Positions 1-7,441 of a stretch of DNA of 19,488 nt are shown piece after piece (positions within the stretch are counted from its first letter, which is position 1; each line of letters begins with the position of its first letter). This stretch comes from an uncultured Bacillota bacterium (lineage in GTDB: Bacteria > Bacillota > Clostridia > Christensenellales > QAND01). The stretch lies in assembly GCA_905208455.1 (NCBI GenBank), contig CAJLPK010000023.1:1-19488 (forward strand), read 5' to 3'. A model generated the notes under the pieces. That model ran no database searches. It worked only from the letters and a program-made list of their open reading frames with translations, and was not told the DNA's origin. The position numbers and the translations under genes were made by a program.

Positions 1-160
1 CCACCGACAGGCCCTTGGCCTTTTGGTATGTTTCCACGGCATTTTTTGTTTTCGTCCCGAAGATGCCGTCTGCCGTGCCGCAGCTATATCCCTTCTCATT
101 CAGCATCTGCTGTACCAGCTCTACGGCTTCTCCTCTGCTCCCGCTTTTGATTTGCTGCAT
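1..160 (-). CDS. Peptidoglycan-binding lysin, N-terminal part (cut by left edge)
   Basis: Only the first 53 codons are in the window; the reading frame is open to the left edge. The ATG at 160-158 follows a clear ribosome binding site (AAGGTGG) that overlaps the stop codon of the tail fibre gene, leaving one base between them. The peptide begins MQQIKSGSRGEAVELVQQML and continues with DGIFGTKTKNAV and a YQKAKGL segment, the pattern of a PG_binding_1 repeat (G-x-x-G-x-x-V-x-x-L-Q ... DG-x-F-G-x-x-T-x-x-A-V). This domain binds cell wall peptidoglycan and is common in phage endolysins. Its place directly after the tail fibre, where the lysis module starts in siphophages, supports a lysin. The catalytic domain (amidase, peptidase or glycosidase) would lie beyond the window, so the enzyme class is unknown. 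No holin lies between fibre and lysin; it may follow. Confidence 0.8.
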   Translation of the reverse strand, partial: MQQIKSGSRGEAVELVQQMLNEKGYSCGTADGIFGTKTKNAVETYQKAKGLSV

Positions 161-161
161 G

Positions 162-1223
162 CTATTTCCACCTTCCAACCGCGTAAAAGCTTACGACAAT
201 GTGCCACCCTTCCTGCGTCGGCTGCGGCTTTACCAGCCCCGGCGTAGGCGTCATGGTTTCTGAGCCGGAGGCTCTCAAAACAAGTATCGTCATGCCGTCA
301 TATCCTACATCTCTAAATTGACAGACGGGCGGCGCCATAAACGGAAAAGGATATGCTTCTGCATGGCCTGTTCCAAATACATGAAGACTCTGTTTATCCC
401 AGTAGTTGTTCAAATCGATCTCTTGGGATGAATTGCCCCAGCATTCTGCGATGCCGCTGTTCCATTTTCGGTAGGTCCAAATGCCGGAACTCCCTTGCTC
501 AACGATAAAATCGTTTTCTATCCCCTGGTTCCATTGCGCCCGCTCCGCCGCTGTAATGTGCCTGTCGGCATCCCCGGTATGCGCGTCGATCTGGTTTTGC
601 AGGTTTCCTGCCGCATCCTCTGAAAGCTGGCCCTTGATGCCCTCGAACCATTGGGTGAAGGCGTCTGTTAGCTGTGCGTTGGCCGCGCCTGTCTCCAAAT
701 GCGTCACCGGGCTCGCCACCACCCCGCATACCGCCTCGTTGAGCCTAAGGTCCGTGATGTCCGCCTGCCGCAGGGCGGATGCGTTTCGGTTTACCAGAAT
801 ATCCGCCAGGGCCAGCTCGTAAATATCCCCCTGCGCCTGCTGGGTGATGTCCGGCGGCACAGGCGACGCCGCCGGCGTGCCCTTTGATACATATAGGTCA
901 ATGCTGCGCTGCACGGCGTCATAGCGCGCCACAACGCGGTCAATGCGCGCAAACGTCTCCGAGCATGCCTCGATCTGCAGCGCCTTATCCTGCTCCAGCC
1001 AGCCCATATAGCCGTTGATAAAGCAGGTTCCCGCCTTTACCGTAACCGCCATCCCCTCCTTGGCCTGCACCATCAGGCCGTCTGCCGGCAGGGCAAACAC
1101 CCCGTTGCCCGCCAGTTGGCTGAAATACTTGGCAAAAAACGAAGCATCCTCCGCCCTGTCAAAGATCGGCTGCCCTTCTTCGTCATAGCCTGTGATCGTT
1201 GAATTGAAAAATCCGCTCCTCAT
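162..1223 (-). CDS. Phage tail fibre / receptor-binding baseplate protein
   Basis: A 353-residue structural protein last in the tail operon before the lysin; its ATG overlaps the stop of the Gp37-like gene by four bases (ATGA). The first 165 residues look like the N-terminal baseplate-attachment part seen in Firmicutes phage fibres (starts MRSGFFNSTITGYDEEGQP, then a region with VKAGTCFINGYMGW and RIDRVVARYD, ending ADITDLR). A coiled linker follows around residues 180-240. The C-terminal 110 residues contain WTYRKWNSGIAECWGN, a motif I associate with phage tip/knob domains in Clostridia. By position and motifs it is the likely host-recognition protein. The C-terminal third has clearly lower GC than the rest (hand counts 83/180 for 301-480 against 114/180 for 601-780), which suggests exchange of the tip domain. 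The family assignment rests on recalled patterns, not on a search. Confidence 0.75.
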   Translation of the reverse strand: MRSGFFNSTITGYDEEGQPIFDRAEDASFFAKYFSQLAGNGVFALPADGLMVQAKEGMAVTVKAGTCFINGYMGWLEQDKALQIEACSETFARIDRVVARYDAVQRSIDLYVSKGTPAASPVPPDITQQAQGDIYELALADILVNRNASALRQADITDLRLNEAVCGVVASPVTHLETGAANAQLTDAFTQWFEGIKGQLSEDAAGNLQNQIDAHTGDADRHITAAERAQWNQGIENDFIVEQGSSGIWTYRKWNSGIAECWGNSSQEIDLNNYWDKQSLHVFGTGHAEAYPFPFMAPPVCQFRDVGYDGMTILVLRASGSETMTPTPGLVKPQPTQEGWHIVVSFYAVGRWK

Positions 1224-2308
1224 GCTTTCCCCTCTCGTCTGATCGCCTTGCCCAGGCTCACATAGTCCTCCCCGAAGGTCACCTCCACGGAAAGCCCATC
1301 CGCCTCCACAGCCTCGCGTATCTCCTCAATGCGCTTTTCTGCCCAAAGGCCCATTTTCTCCTGGACCACCGTGCAAATATCCCCCAGGTCATAGTGCGTT
1401 TTATAGAGCAGGTTGGCGTTGGGGTCGATGGCATGGTTGTATGCCTCCACCCGCCGGTATTCGTCCAGCGCCTCCCGTCCCCTTTGCCAAAGCGCCTGCC
1501 GGTATGCCTCGTCCGTCATCGCTTCGCCGTCCACCTCTTTTTTGACGCTCGCGGCGTCTACATACAGCTCGCGGCGCTCTGCGCCCGCCGTGCAGTCCAC
1601 CGTCACGCAGACAGCCGCCTGCCCTTCCTCCGCCTCGCCCACCACATAGGCAAAGTTGCGGTAGTCCTTCTCGTCCGTGCTGTAATCGCAGGTCAAAAGG
1701 TTCTCCTGTCCTCTGGAAAATACCGCCCAGCTATTTTTCTCCTGCCCCTGGGTCCTGTCCCTGCCCTGCCATACCTCAAACAAAATCTCGTCGTTTTCAT
1801 AGTCATAGCGCAGCGCAAAGGACAATTCCTGCGATTGGCACAGCTCCTGCAGCTTTTCCAGCAGCGTCTCCCCGCCGCATTGGCAGGTCGTCTCCGTGCC
1901 CAGGCCCTTTTTTGCCCCCAGCGCCAGCTTTGGGATGGCGCGCGCCGGTTCGGACGGGTGAATGGCCATCTGGTCCACCAGCGTCCGGCAGATCTGCTCT
2001 GCCGTGCCGCTCAGCTCCATCCTCTGCGGGATCACCCTGCGCTCCAACAGGCACTCCAAAAACCGCCCGCTTACCGTCAGCTCCTCCTCCGTCTCGCTCT
2101 GTGTATAGGCCAGGCCCTCGATCACGCCTACCTCCGCCGCGTCGCTTCTGTATACATAACGCCCCTGCCGCAGCAGCGCATACCACGCCATATCGGTATG
2201 CAGCTCAAACGAGCCCACCTCGTAATAGCGGCGCGTCCATTGCAGCGAGAAAAACGCATCCACCACGCCCAGCGGCGCAAAGGACGCATCCAAGATCATC
2301 AGATCCAT
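1220..2308 (-). CDS. Siphovirus ReqiPepy6 Gp37-like tail/baseplate protein
   Basis: This 362-residue protein matches the Gp37-like family of siphophages (Pfam family Siphovirus ReqiPepy6 Gp37-like). Its N-terminus has the family pattern: a short description of the axis (LGVVDAFFSLQWTRRYYEVG), the F-E-L-H strand, and then R-Q-G-R-Y-V-Y with a glutamate-rich strand (EVGVIEGLAYT) and SGRFLECLLERR. Such proteins form the hub or side of the baseplate below Dit, in the place of the tail-associated lysin of other phages. No peptidase or lysozyme domain can be seen. It starts three bases after the Dit stop codon, with GGGGGTG as ribosome binding site, and its stop overlaps the fibre start (ATGA), so translation is probably coupled along the operon. 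Confidence 0.85.
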   Translation of the reverse strand: MDLMILDASFAPLGVVDAFFSLQWTRRYYEVGSFELHTDMAWYALLRQGRYVYRSDAAEVGVIEGLAYTQSETEEELTVSGRFLECLLERRVIPQRMELSGTAEQICRTLVDQMAIHPSEPARAIPKLALGAKKGLGTETTCQCGGETLLEKLQELCQSQELSFALRYDYENDEILFEVWQGRDRTQGQEKNSWAVFSRGQENLLTCDYSTDEKDYRNFAYVVGEAEEGQAAVCVTVDCTAGAERRELYVDAASVKKEVDGEAMTDEAYRQALWQRGREALDEYRRVEAYNHAIDPNANLLYKTHYDLGDICTVVQEKMGLWAEKRIEEIREAVEADGLSVEVTFGEDYVSLGKAIRREGKA

Positions 2309-2311
2309 CCG

Positions 2312-3181
2312 CTACACCCCCAGGTATTCCGGCGTGTAATACAGCCGTACGTCCATGTTGCTCCGCCCGTCCGCCGCCTCGTAGCGCCATAGGTTGCTTC
2401 CCTGCTTCAGCGCCAGCGTCAAATCGCTGGCCCTGTCCATCCTCATCATGGCGTTTGTCCCGTTCAGCAGAATTTCCTTTGCCCTGGGCAGGGTGCTGAT
2501 CGTCAGCACATCCCCCTGCGCCATGGTCAGCTTCATGCCAACCTTTTTGCCCGTGTCCTCGTTTTTCAGCACAGGGTCGCTCACAGGCCCGCGCACCGCC
2601 GTGATCACCGCCTTGATGCCGATTTCGGTATCGCCGTTGTTGTCCAGCACAATGGTGTTGCTGGTCTTTCGGTACCCCATGATGCTCTTTTTCTCCGCCG
2701 TGCAGCAAAACGGAAGCGCAAACTGCGGCAAATACGCCGCAATGTTTCGCCCGTAGCTGTCTGTGCTGCGCAGCATCGGGTCGGCGCAAAACAGCGTGAT
2801 GGAAAAATCCATCGGCGCCCAAAGGTTGGCCATCTCGTCGATGGAAAAGGCCTCTACCCTGTATTCGATCTGCCGCTTTGTGCCGCAGTAGTCGATGGTG
2901 CAGCGCCCCGCCTCCAGCGGCGAAAGGAACCGGGCCAGCTTTTCACGCAGCCGCTCCAAATCATCCAGATACGCAATCGTGCCGCCCAGCACCAGGCTCC
3001 TTGCCTCCAGCCGCGCGTTTGTCACCGTGTCGCCGTGCATCCCCGCGTTGCCCGCCGAGGCAATGGTGGCAGGCGCCGCCTCCAGCCCCTGCACCGAGCG
3101 CAGCCGGTACGGCTGCCCCTTGCCCAGCGTCAGCGCCTGCCCGCCGCTTTCCAGCGTAATCGTCATATACTTTGCCTGCAT
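2312..3181 (-). CDS. Distal tail protein Dit (siphophage tail family)
   Basis: A 289-residue protein in the Dit position, directly after the tape measure gene (the ATG abuts the preceding stop) and before the Gp37-like gene. It shows the Dit/Sipho_tail pattern: an N-terminal strand-rich segment (MTITLESGGQALTLGKGQPY), a middle part with R-L-R-E-K-L-A-R-F-L-S-P, then IDYCGTKRQIEYRVEAF and the F-S-I-T-L-F-C-A-D-P-M motif at the end of the ring-forming domain. Dit makes the hexameric hub that joins the tail tube to the baseplate. The C-terminal half (residues 165-289) is the accessory domain; its NTIVLDNNGDTEIGIKAVI segment resembles the galectin-like fold of many Dit proteins. Length is normal for the family. 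Confidence 0.85.
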   Translation of the reverse strand: MQAKYMTITLESGGQALTLGKGQPYRLRSVQGLEAAPATIASAGNAGMHGDTVTNARLEARSLVLGGTIAYLDDLERLREKLARFLSPLEAGRCTIDYCGTKRQIEYRVEAFSIDEMANLWAPMDFSITLFCADPMLRSTDSYGRNIAAYLPQFALPFCCTAEKKSIMGYRKTSNTIVLDNNGDTEIGIKAVITAVRGPVSDPVLKNEDTGKKVGMKLTMAQGDVLTISTLPRAKEILLNGTNAMMRMDRASDLTLALKQGSNLWRYEAADGRSNMDVRLYYTPEYLGV

Positions 3182-5158
3182 CTAGCATACCCCCCTTGCC
3201 AGCTTCTGCGATTCCTTTCGCAGCGCCCGCGCCATCTGCGCCGGCGTCTGCACCGGCTGGTTAAAGTGGATGGTCTGCGTTACGCTGCCCGGCGTTTCCG
3301 CCCTGCCTGCGCCGCCGGCCCCGGACAGCCCCTGCGCCAGCGCAAATTCCAAATTCAGCTTGCTTGTTTCCGCCTTGACCGTTGCAATCATTTTTTGGAA
3401 ATAGTCCAGCACTGTCCTCTCTGCCCTGGGCTTGTCCTGCTCCATGCCCAAGCGGAACCCTTCGCCTACGGCCAGGCCGATCTTCTGGAATACCTTGGAC
3501 GGGGAATTTACCTGGATTCCTTTTTTCGCCGAGTCTCCCATCCCGGCAAAATAATTTTTCACGTACGTTTCCAGCTGCTCTCTCTGCTCAGCCATGCTGC
3601 CCTTAAAGCCTTCCACCGCTCCGAGCCCAGCCTCCCTGTACTTTGAGGTGGATTCATGCGCCTTCATCGCCGCCGCTTCAAAGCTTGTGCGCGCTTGCTC
3701 TATGACCTCCGGGCTCTTCTCTGCCATCCCCTGCTTGAAGCTGCCGCCCGCCTCGCTGCCGGTGCTCTTAAAGCCGCCTGCCTGCGCATCTGCCGCTCCC
3801 TTAGCGCCGTCTACCATCTGTGCCGTGTTTTCCATGACTGCGGGCTCCGCCTCGTCTATCCCGGTATTCAGCCCGTTGGCCGCCGAGGTTCCAAGTTCCA
3901 AATACGCTTGGTTGACGCTGTCCACCCGTTCCTCTGCCGCTGTGTAGATGGTATCGCCCAGGTCCACTGCGTCCTTTTCATGGATTTCATGCAGCGTATC
4001 CAAGCAGCCCTGGGCATCCGTGACCCTTTGCGCATACAGCTCCTTTACCTTGGCATTGCCTTCCTCCTGGGCATACAGCTGCGTCGCCTGCCCCTCCACG
4101 ATTGCCTCGGTATCCCCCATCATCAGCGCCGTCATGTTGGCGTCGTATTCGCTGATCTTTCCGGTATACGTCTCGTAGGAGGCCAGCATCTCGTCATTGC
4201 TGGCCTGCCGCGCCTCGTTGTCCTCCGTCAGCTTCAGATTGGCCATCGACAGGGAGTGCGCCAACTCCATATTGCCCTCTGCCACCGCCTTGTCATGCGC
4301 GATGGTGTTTATCTTGATCTGCTCGTTGTTCGCCGCGATCTTTGCAGAGTTTTCCATCATTGCGTTGTAGAGCTTGGCGCTTTCAATCATCGCATGCTTC
4401 ACTTCCGGCTCCATCGCCTCGACCATCATCTGCGCCTTTTTCTGCTCCAGGTACGTCTTTACATCGTCTGCGCTTTTCAAAAGCGTCATCGAGCCGTCTT
4501 CGTTCAGGCGCACCGTCTCTCCCAGCGCCGGGATCAGCTGGTCCGCCAGCACCTGCGCATGCGCTGCATCTGCCGCCGAGATTACGCCGTTGGCGTCCGC
4601 CATGGCCGCCAGCTTGCCATACAGCAGCTCTGTCATGGCGATCTCCGCCATCCCGTTTTCCACGTTGCGCTGTCTGGACGCCGCCAGGCTGTCCATCCCG
4701 GCGATGCTCTCTTCTATCTGGGCCCTGGTCTCCTTGAGCAGCTCGCTTTCCCCGCGGTATTTTTCTTCCATCCTGCCAAACCAGTCCACCACTTCAGAGC
4801 CGATGCTCACCAAAGCGCTGAAGCCGCTGAATACCGCCGCAGCCGGGCCCAGCAGGCCGGATAGCCCCGCGCCCGCTGCCGTGGCCGCGCTTGTAGAGGT
4901 GGAAAACGCCTCCGCCAGTGTGCTTGCAGAGCCCAGCAGCGTGCCCAAGTCGCCGGATAATCCCTGTATCGCGCTCGCCGTACTGCCCTGCGAGGTCGTC
5001 GCCAGCGCATCCAGCTTTCCATTCATCCTGTCAACAGAGCCCTCCAGCATCGCAAGCGATACCGCCATATTGTCCAACGACCTGTCCAGCGATGCTAGCC
5101 CTTTTGCCGCCGCGGATTCATCCACCACAACCTGTACTTCTATCTTTTCCTTTGCCAT
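3182..5158 (-). CDS. Tail tape measure protein
   Basis: The longest gene of the cassette (658 residues) lies between the Gp15 and Dit genes, the invariable place of the tape measure protein, which sets the length of the tail tube. The ATG at 5158 follows AAAGGAAGGTG. Features seen: a hydrophilic start (MAKEKIEVQVVVDESAAAKG), a long Ala/Ser-rich helix, a hydrophobic stretch at about residues 95-125 that could insert in the membrane, long charged helices rich in Met, Ala and Glu (about 190-420), and a C-terminal segment with NSPSKVFQKIGLAVGEGF, a hallmark of Firmicutes tape measure proteins. No lytic transglycosylase or peptidase domain is visible. With the usual rule of about 0.15 nm per residue the tail would be roughly 100 nm, short but intact for a siphophage. 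The frame is unbroken. Confidence 0.92.
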   Translation of the reverse strand: MAKEKIEVQVVVDESAAAKGLASLDRSLDNMAVSLAMLEGSVDRMNGKLDALATTSQGSTASAIQGLSGDLGTLLGSASTLAEAFSTSTSAATAAGAGLSGLLGPAAAVFSGFSALVSIGSEVVDWFGRMEEKYRGESELLKETRAQIEESIAGMDSLAASRQRNVENGMAEIAMTELLYGKLAAMADANGVISAADAAHAQVLADQLIPALGETVRLNEDGSMTLLKSADDVKTYLEQKKAQMMVEAMEPEVKHAMIESAKLYNAMMENSAKIAANNEQIKINTIAHDKAVAEGNMELAHSLSMANLKLTEDNEARQASNDEMLASYETYTGKISEYDANMTALMMGDTEAIVEGQATQLYAQEEGNAKVKELYAQRVTDAQGCLDTLHEIHEKDAVDLGDTIYTAAEERVDSVNQAYLELGTSAANGLNTGIDEAEPAVMENTAQMVDGAKGAADAQAGGFKSTGSEAGGSFKQGMAEKSPEVIEQARTSFEAAAMKAHESTSKYREAGLGAVEGFKGSMAEQREQLETYVKNYFAGMGDSAKKGIQVNSPSKVFQKIGLAVGEGFRLGMEQDKPRAERTVLDYFQKMIATVKAETSKLNLEFALAQGLSGAGGAGRAETPGSVTQTIHFNQPVQTPAQMARALRKESQKLARGVC

Positions 5159-5162
5159 CGTT

Positions 5163-5243
5163 TCACCTTCCTTTCCCGCCTGGGCTTTGGGGCCGGGCCG
5201 GCGTTTTTAGCGCCGCCGCGCGCCTCCGTCTTTTTTCCGCCAT
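5163..5243 (-). CDS. Possible 26-residue basic peptide between Gp15 and tape measure genes
   Basis: An ATG follows the Gp15 stop codon with no gap (TAA-ATG) and opens a 26-codon frame that ends just before the ribosome binding site of the tape measure gene. The peptide is strongly basic and proline-rich (MAEKRRRRAAALKTPARP at the start). A G-run sits five bases upstream of the ATG. It is in the same frame as Gp15, so stop-codon read-through would give Gp15 a basic tail. It fills the only real gap in the tail operon. It could equally be an untranslated spacer; there is no homology evidence. Confidence 0.3.
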   Translation of the reverse strand: MAEKRRRRAAALKTPARPQSPGGKGR

Positions 5244-5837
5244 TTACAGCCCCCCAGCCAATGCGTTGATAAAGTCCCTCTGCTTTTCTTCCTCGCTCCT
5301 TTTGTCCGGCAGCGCATACAGGCGTTTCATCGTCCGGTAAAATTTCTGTTCCTCCGCCGTCATCTTGGGCGAGATCGCCACGCTCCGATACCGCATGATT
5401 TTGACAAACTCATGCCGCTCCTCCAGCGCGCTGAACAGCGCCTTGAATTTCCACCAGTGTAAAAACGGGATCTCCGTTAGATCCAGCCCATACTGGCTTA
5501 AAAAGGCCGCATAAATATACGGCGCATCCTCCTCAAAGCTGTATATCCGGGGGCCGGCGCCCTGGATGGGCTCTGCCCCGCCGCCTGCTGTGCCGCCGTC
5601 CTCCATGGCCCGCCCGCATCGGTAAAACCAAAGCGCGCGGTCCACCGCCGGCCCGATCTCGTCCGGCACTTCCTCATACAGCACAGAAAGCGCCAGCGCC
5701 AGCCTCTGCCTCTGGTTCAAGCGCTCCTCCTCCAGCGCCTTTTCAAACGCCAGCCCCGCCCTGAAATCCGCCCGAATGGGCACCTGCCGTCCGCCAATCT
5801 CCACCGTGGCCGGCAGCGGCCAGGTCAGCAGGCTCAC
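5244..5837 (-). CDS. Bacteriophage Gp15 family protein
   Basis: A 197-residue protein matching the phage Gp15 family (Pfam Phage_Gp15): the start LLTWPLPATVEIGGRQVPI with FRAGLAFEKAL, the middle L-Y-x-E-V-P and RALWFYRCG, and the C-terminal part with YGLDLTEIPFLHWWKFKAL and KIMRYRSV. The family is encoded between the small tail chaperone and the tape measure gene, and is thought to serve tail assembly like the second product (gpGT) of lambda-type chaperones. The start codon is GTG, overlapping the stop of the preceding gene by four bases (GTGA), so it is a separate, translationally coupled cistron rather than a frameshift product. About 25 residues in the middle (Gly/Ala-rich, around 78-90) look like a loop. 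Confidence 0.88.
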   Translation of the reverse strand: MSLLTWPLPATVEIGGRQVPIRADFRAGLAFEKALEEERLNQRQRLALALSVLYEEVPDEIGPAVDRALWFYRCGRAMEDGGTAGGGAEPIQGAGPRIYSFEEDAPYIYAAFLSQYGLDLTEIPFLHWWKFKALFSALEERHEFVKIMRYRSVAISPKMTAEEQKFYRTMKRLYALPDKRSEEEKQRDFINALAGGL

Positions 5838-6199
5838 GGCCGCGCCTCCGCCTGCTTCTGGTACCGCTGCATGCGCCTTGCCCGCGCCTGGTTCAGGCTC
5901 TGCAAAATGTAATTCACCACATCCGTTGCATCCGCCAGGTCCACGGCCCGGCCCTGAAAGATCTTCTCGCTCGCGCCCTGCCCCAGCATCCTGTCAATGC
6001 TCGCCAGGATAAAGCGCGTCGCCTCCTCCAGCGTCTTTTTCGCGTCTTTGGAGGCTTTTAGGGCCTTGGAATACTCCAAAGCCCTCTGGGAAAAGTCCGC
6101 AAACTCCTCATGCAGCGCGCGCTTTCCCATATCCACCTCAAAGACATGCCCGGCAATCTTCAGCTTGACTCTGGCATCCCTAAAGGTAAACGCCTTCAT
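5834..6199 (-). CDS. Tail assembly chaperone (gpG-like)
   Basis: A 121-residue, mostly helical, charged protein placed after the tail tube gene and before Gp15, the place of the first tail assembly chaperone in siphophages. Residues 1-25 form a short strand pair (FRDARVKLKIAGHVFEVDMG), as in small Firmicutes tail chaperones, followed by helices with EEATRFILASIDRMLGQG and a basic C-terminus. Such proteins coat the tape measure protein until the tube is built. Its ATG overlaps the stop of the tail tube gene (ATGA) and its stop overlaps the GTG of Gp15. I assign it by position and general build; the family name is uncertain. Confidence 0.65.
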   Translation of the reverse strand: MKAFTFRDARVKLKIAGHVFEVDMGKRALHEEFADFSQRALEYSKALKASKDAKKTLEEATRFILASIDRMLGQGASEKIFQGRAVDLADATDVVNYILQSLNQARARRMQRYQKQAEARP

Positions 6200-6702
6200 G
6201 CCTTGGCCGCTCCTTCGGTAAAGGTCTTGGTGGCCTCTGTAAACGTCCCCTCCACCGGGTCGCCGTTTACATAGATGATGCCTTCAATCAAAAGGCCGTC
6301 CGCCACAGCGCCGCCGCCATCGTTGGTGCAGTCCACGACCACATTGTATTTTTTCGCCTGATAGGTGCCCGGCGTGTCCTTTGCCTCGTTCCACGCATCC
6401 ACCAAAATCATCGTGGTCTCTGCGTCCGCGCCTACCTTGTCAAACATGCTGCAAAAATAGTCGTTGAACGGGTCGCCCACGGCGCGCTGGCCGCTGATCG
6501 CCTTTTGGATGGATTTTGTCGTCAGCGCCGTGCTGCCGTTTTTCTCATCCAGCCACTGCATCACCTTGGTCTGGGTGTTGGTGCTGGGCGTCGCGCTGTC
6601 AAAGCCCTTGCCTACGCGCTCATACGTCGGGCTCTCGCCCTTTGGGGTCACGTCCACAAACATCATTCTGTCCTTCGGGGTGGGAATGGTATAGCTGCTC
6701 AT
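6196..6702 (-). CDS. Major tail tube protein
   Basis: A 168-residue protein in the tail tube position, between the probable tail terminator and the chaperone. It is rich in Thr, Gly and Asp with alternating strands and one helix, and has the family-like features: an N-terminal arm (TIPTPKDRMMFVDVTP), a segment with TQTKVMQWLDEKNGS and SIQKAISGQRAVGDPFNDYF, and a C-terminal strand pair with IEGIIYVNGDPVEGTFTEAT, where the insert Y-V-N-G-D-P is a typical tube-protein turn. Multimers of this protein stack to form the tube. The ATG abuts the previous stop codon, with AGGAGG nine bases upstream, the best ribosome binding site of the cassette, as expected for its most abundant product. Confidence 0.8.
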   Translation of the reverse strand: MSSYTIPTPKDRMMFVDVTPKGESPTYERVGKGFDSATPSTNTQTKVMQWLDEKNGSTALTTKSIQKAISGQRAVGDPFNDYFCSMFDKVGADAETTMILVDAWNEAKDTPGTYQAKKYNVVVDCTNDGGGAVADGLLIEGIIYVNGDPVEGTFTEATKTFTEGAAKA

Positions 6703-7140
6703 TTATGCTTCCTCCTGTATATAAATCAATGTAAGGTCTGTCTGGTATCGTTCTTCCTGTTCTTCTGTCCGGGCCATGGCCGGAAAGCCCTCCCACTGAA
6801 AGCCCACGGCACGCCGCCCCGGCCCCAGCGCCAAGCCCTCCTTCTCCGGCTCGGCCGCTTCCAGCCACTGCCCCAGCCGGCACAGCGCCTCCACGGCCGC
6901 CAGCCGCTGTGCCTGGCTGTCCGGCGTTAGGCAATAGCTTACGGCAAACGGGCATTGCGCCCTGTACCCGCCTGCCAAATCATAGCGGCGCTGCATCGGC
7001 TCCTTGCGCATCGTCAGCACCGCCGCCGGCCTCGCCTCTGTGCGCTCCAGCGCGATCTCCACCGGCAGCACCGCCACCTCATTCAAGTACGCCAGCAGGG
7101 CCGCTGCCACCTGCTGCGCTTCCGTCTGGCTTGTCTGCAT
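6703..7140 (-). CDS. Putative tail terminator / completion protein
   Basis: A 145-residue protein directly before the tail tube gene, where siphophages encode the tail terminator or minor capsid protein. I use the ATG at 7140 because GGGAGG lies five bases upstream in the 13-base gap after the preceding gene; the frame is open for 11 more codons upstream, without a ribosome binding site. The sequence has a helix with AAALLAYLNEV, then strands (VEIALERTEARPAAVLTMR), a segment with YRAQCPFAVSYCL, a second helix with AAVEALCRLGQWLEA and a last strand with YQTDLTLIYIQ, an alpha/beta build that fits tail terminators. The terminator caps the tube and normally meets the head, so its survival in a cassette without head genes would make sense for a tailocin. 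Function is inferred from position and build. Confidence 0.55.
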   Translation of the reverse strand: MQTSQTEAQQVAAALLAYLNEVAVLPVEIALERTEARPAAVLTMRKEPMQRRYDLAGGYRAQCPFAVSYCLTPDSQAQRLAAVEALCRLGQWLEAAEPEKEGLALGPGRRAVGFQWEGFPAMARTEEQEERYQTDLTLIYIQEEA

Positions 7141-7153
7141 CTCATCCTCCCTT

Positions 7154-7441
7154 TCATGCCCGCTGCTTGGCAAGGCCTTCTATCGCCTTTTGCAAAAGGC
7201 CCTCCGCCGCTAGGATCAGCTCCGCCTGTATATCCCGTGCCTGGCTGCTGCTTTGCGCCTGCTCCAGCTGCCTAATCCGCGCCTCCGCTTTTTCCAGCGC
7301 CGCCGCCTTGGCCTTGAATTTGCGCTTGTCCACATACTGCCCCAAGGCAAGGTTGGCCAGCTTGATGTCCTTTTGCCCTTTTAGCTTTTCCTGCACCTGC
7401 TCGTACAGCGCCTCTCCCAATACCGGCTTTAGAAACTCCAT
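7154..7441 (-). CDS. Shortened phage scaffold-type protein (GP20 family)
   Basis: A 95-residue protein starting at the ATG at 7441 with GGAGGA eight bases upstream; a TTG six codons earlier is less likely. Its start (MEFLKPVLGEALYEQVQEKL, then KDIKLANLALGQYVDKRKF) matches the N-terminus of the phage minor structural GP20 family, which are capsid scaffolds of about 180-200 residues. After it comes a coiled coil (about residues 35-65) and a short helix, and the protein ends. The long middle and the C-terminal capsid-binding region of normal family members are missing, as is any capsid gene nearby. It is first in the tail operon. It may be a remnant left by loss of the head genes, or a small adaptor with a new role. 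Confidence 0.7.
   Translation of the reverse strand: MEFLKPVLGEALYEQVQEKLKGQKDIKLANLALGQYVDKRKFKAKAAALEKAEARIRQLEQAQSSSQARDIQAELILAAEGLLQKAIEGLAKQRA

Noticed and set aside
1394..2392. Plus-strand open frame of 332 codons opposite the Gp37-like gene
   Set aside because: It is a shadow of a recognised phage gene with Arg/Pro/Leu-rich nonsense-like composition and no start signals.
3656..4864. Plus-strand open frame of 402 codons opposite the tape measure gene
   Set aside because: Antisense shadow; His/Arg/Cys-rich product without domains, opposite an intact tape measure protein.
5834..5840. Programmed frameshift joining the tail chaperone and Gp15, as in lambda G/GT
   Set aside because: The junction is a plain GTGA stop-start overlap; I see no X-XXY-YYZ slippery run before it. 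Separate coupled cistrons explain it.
7141..7173. Longer start for the putative tail terminator gene
   Set aside because: It would overlap the upstream gene's end and its ribosome binding site region; GGGAGG points to the ATG at 7140.
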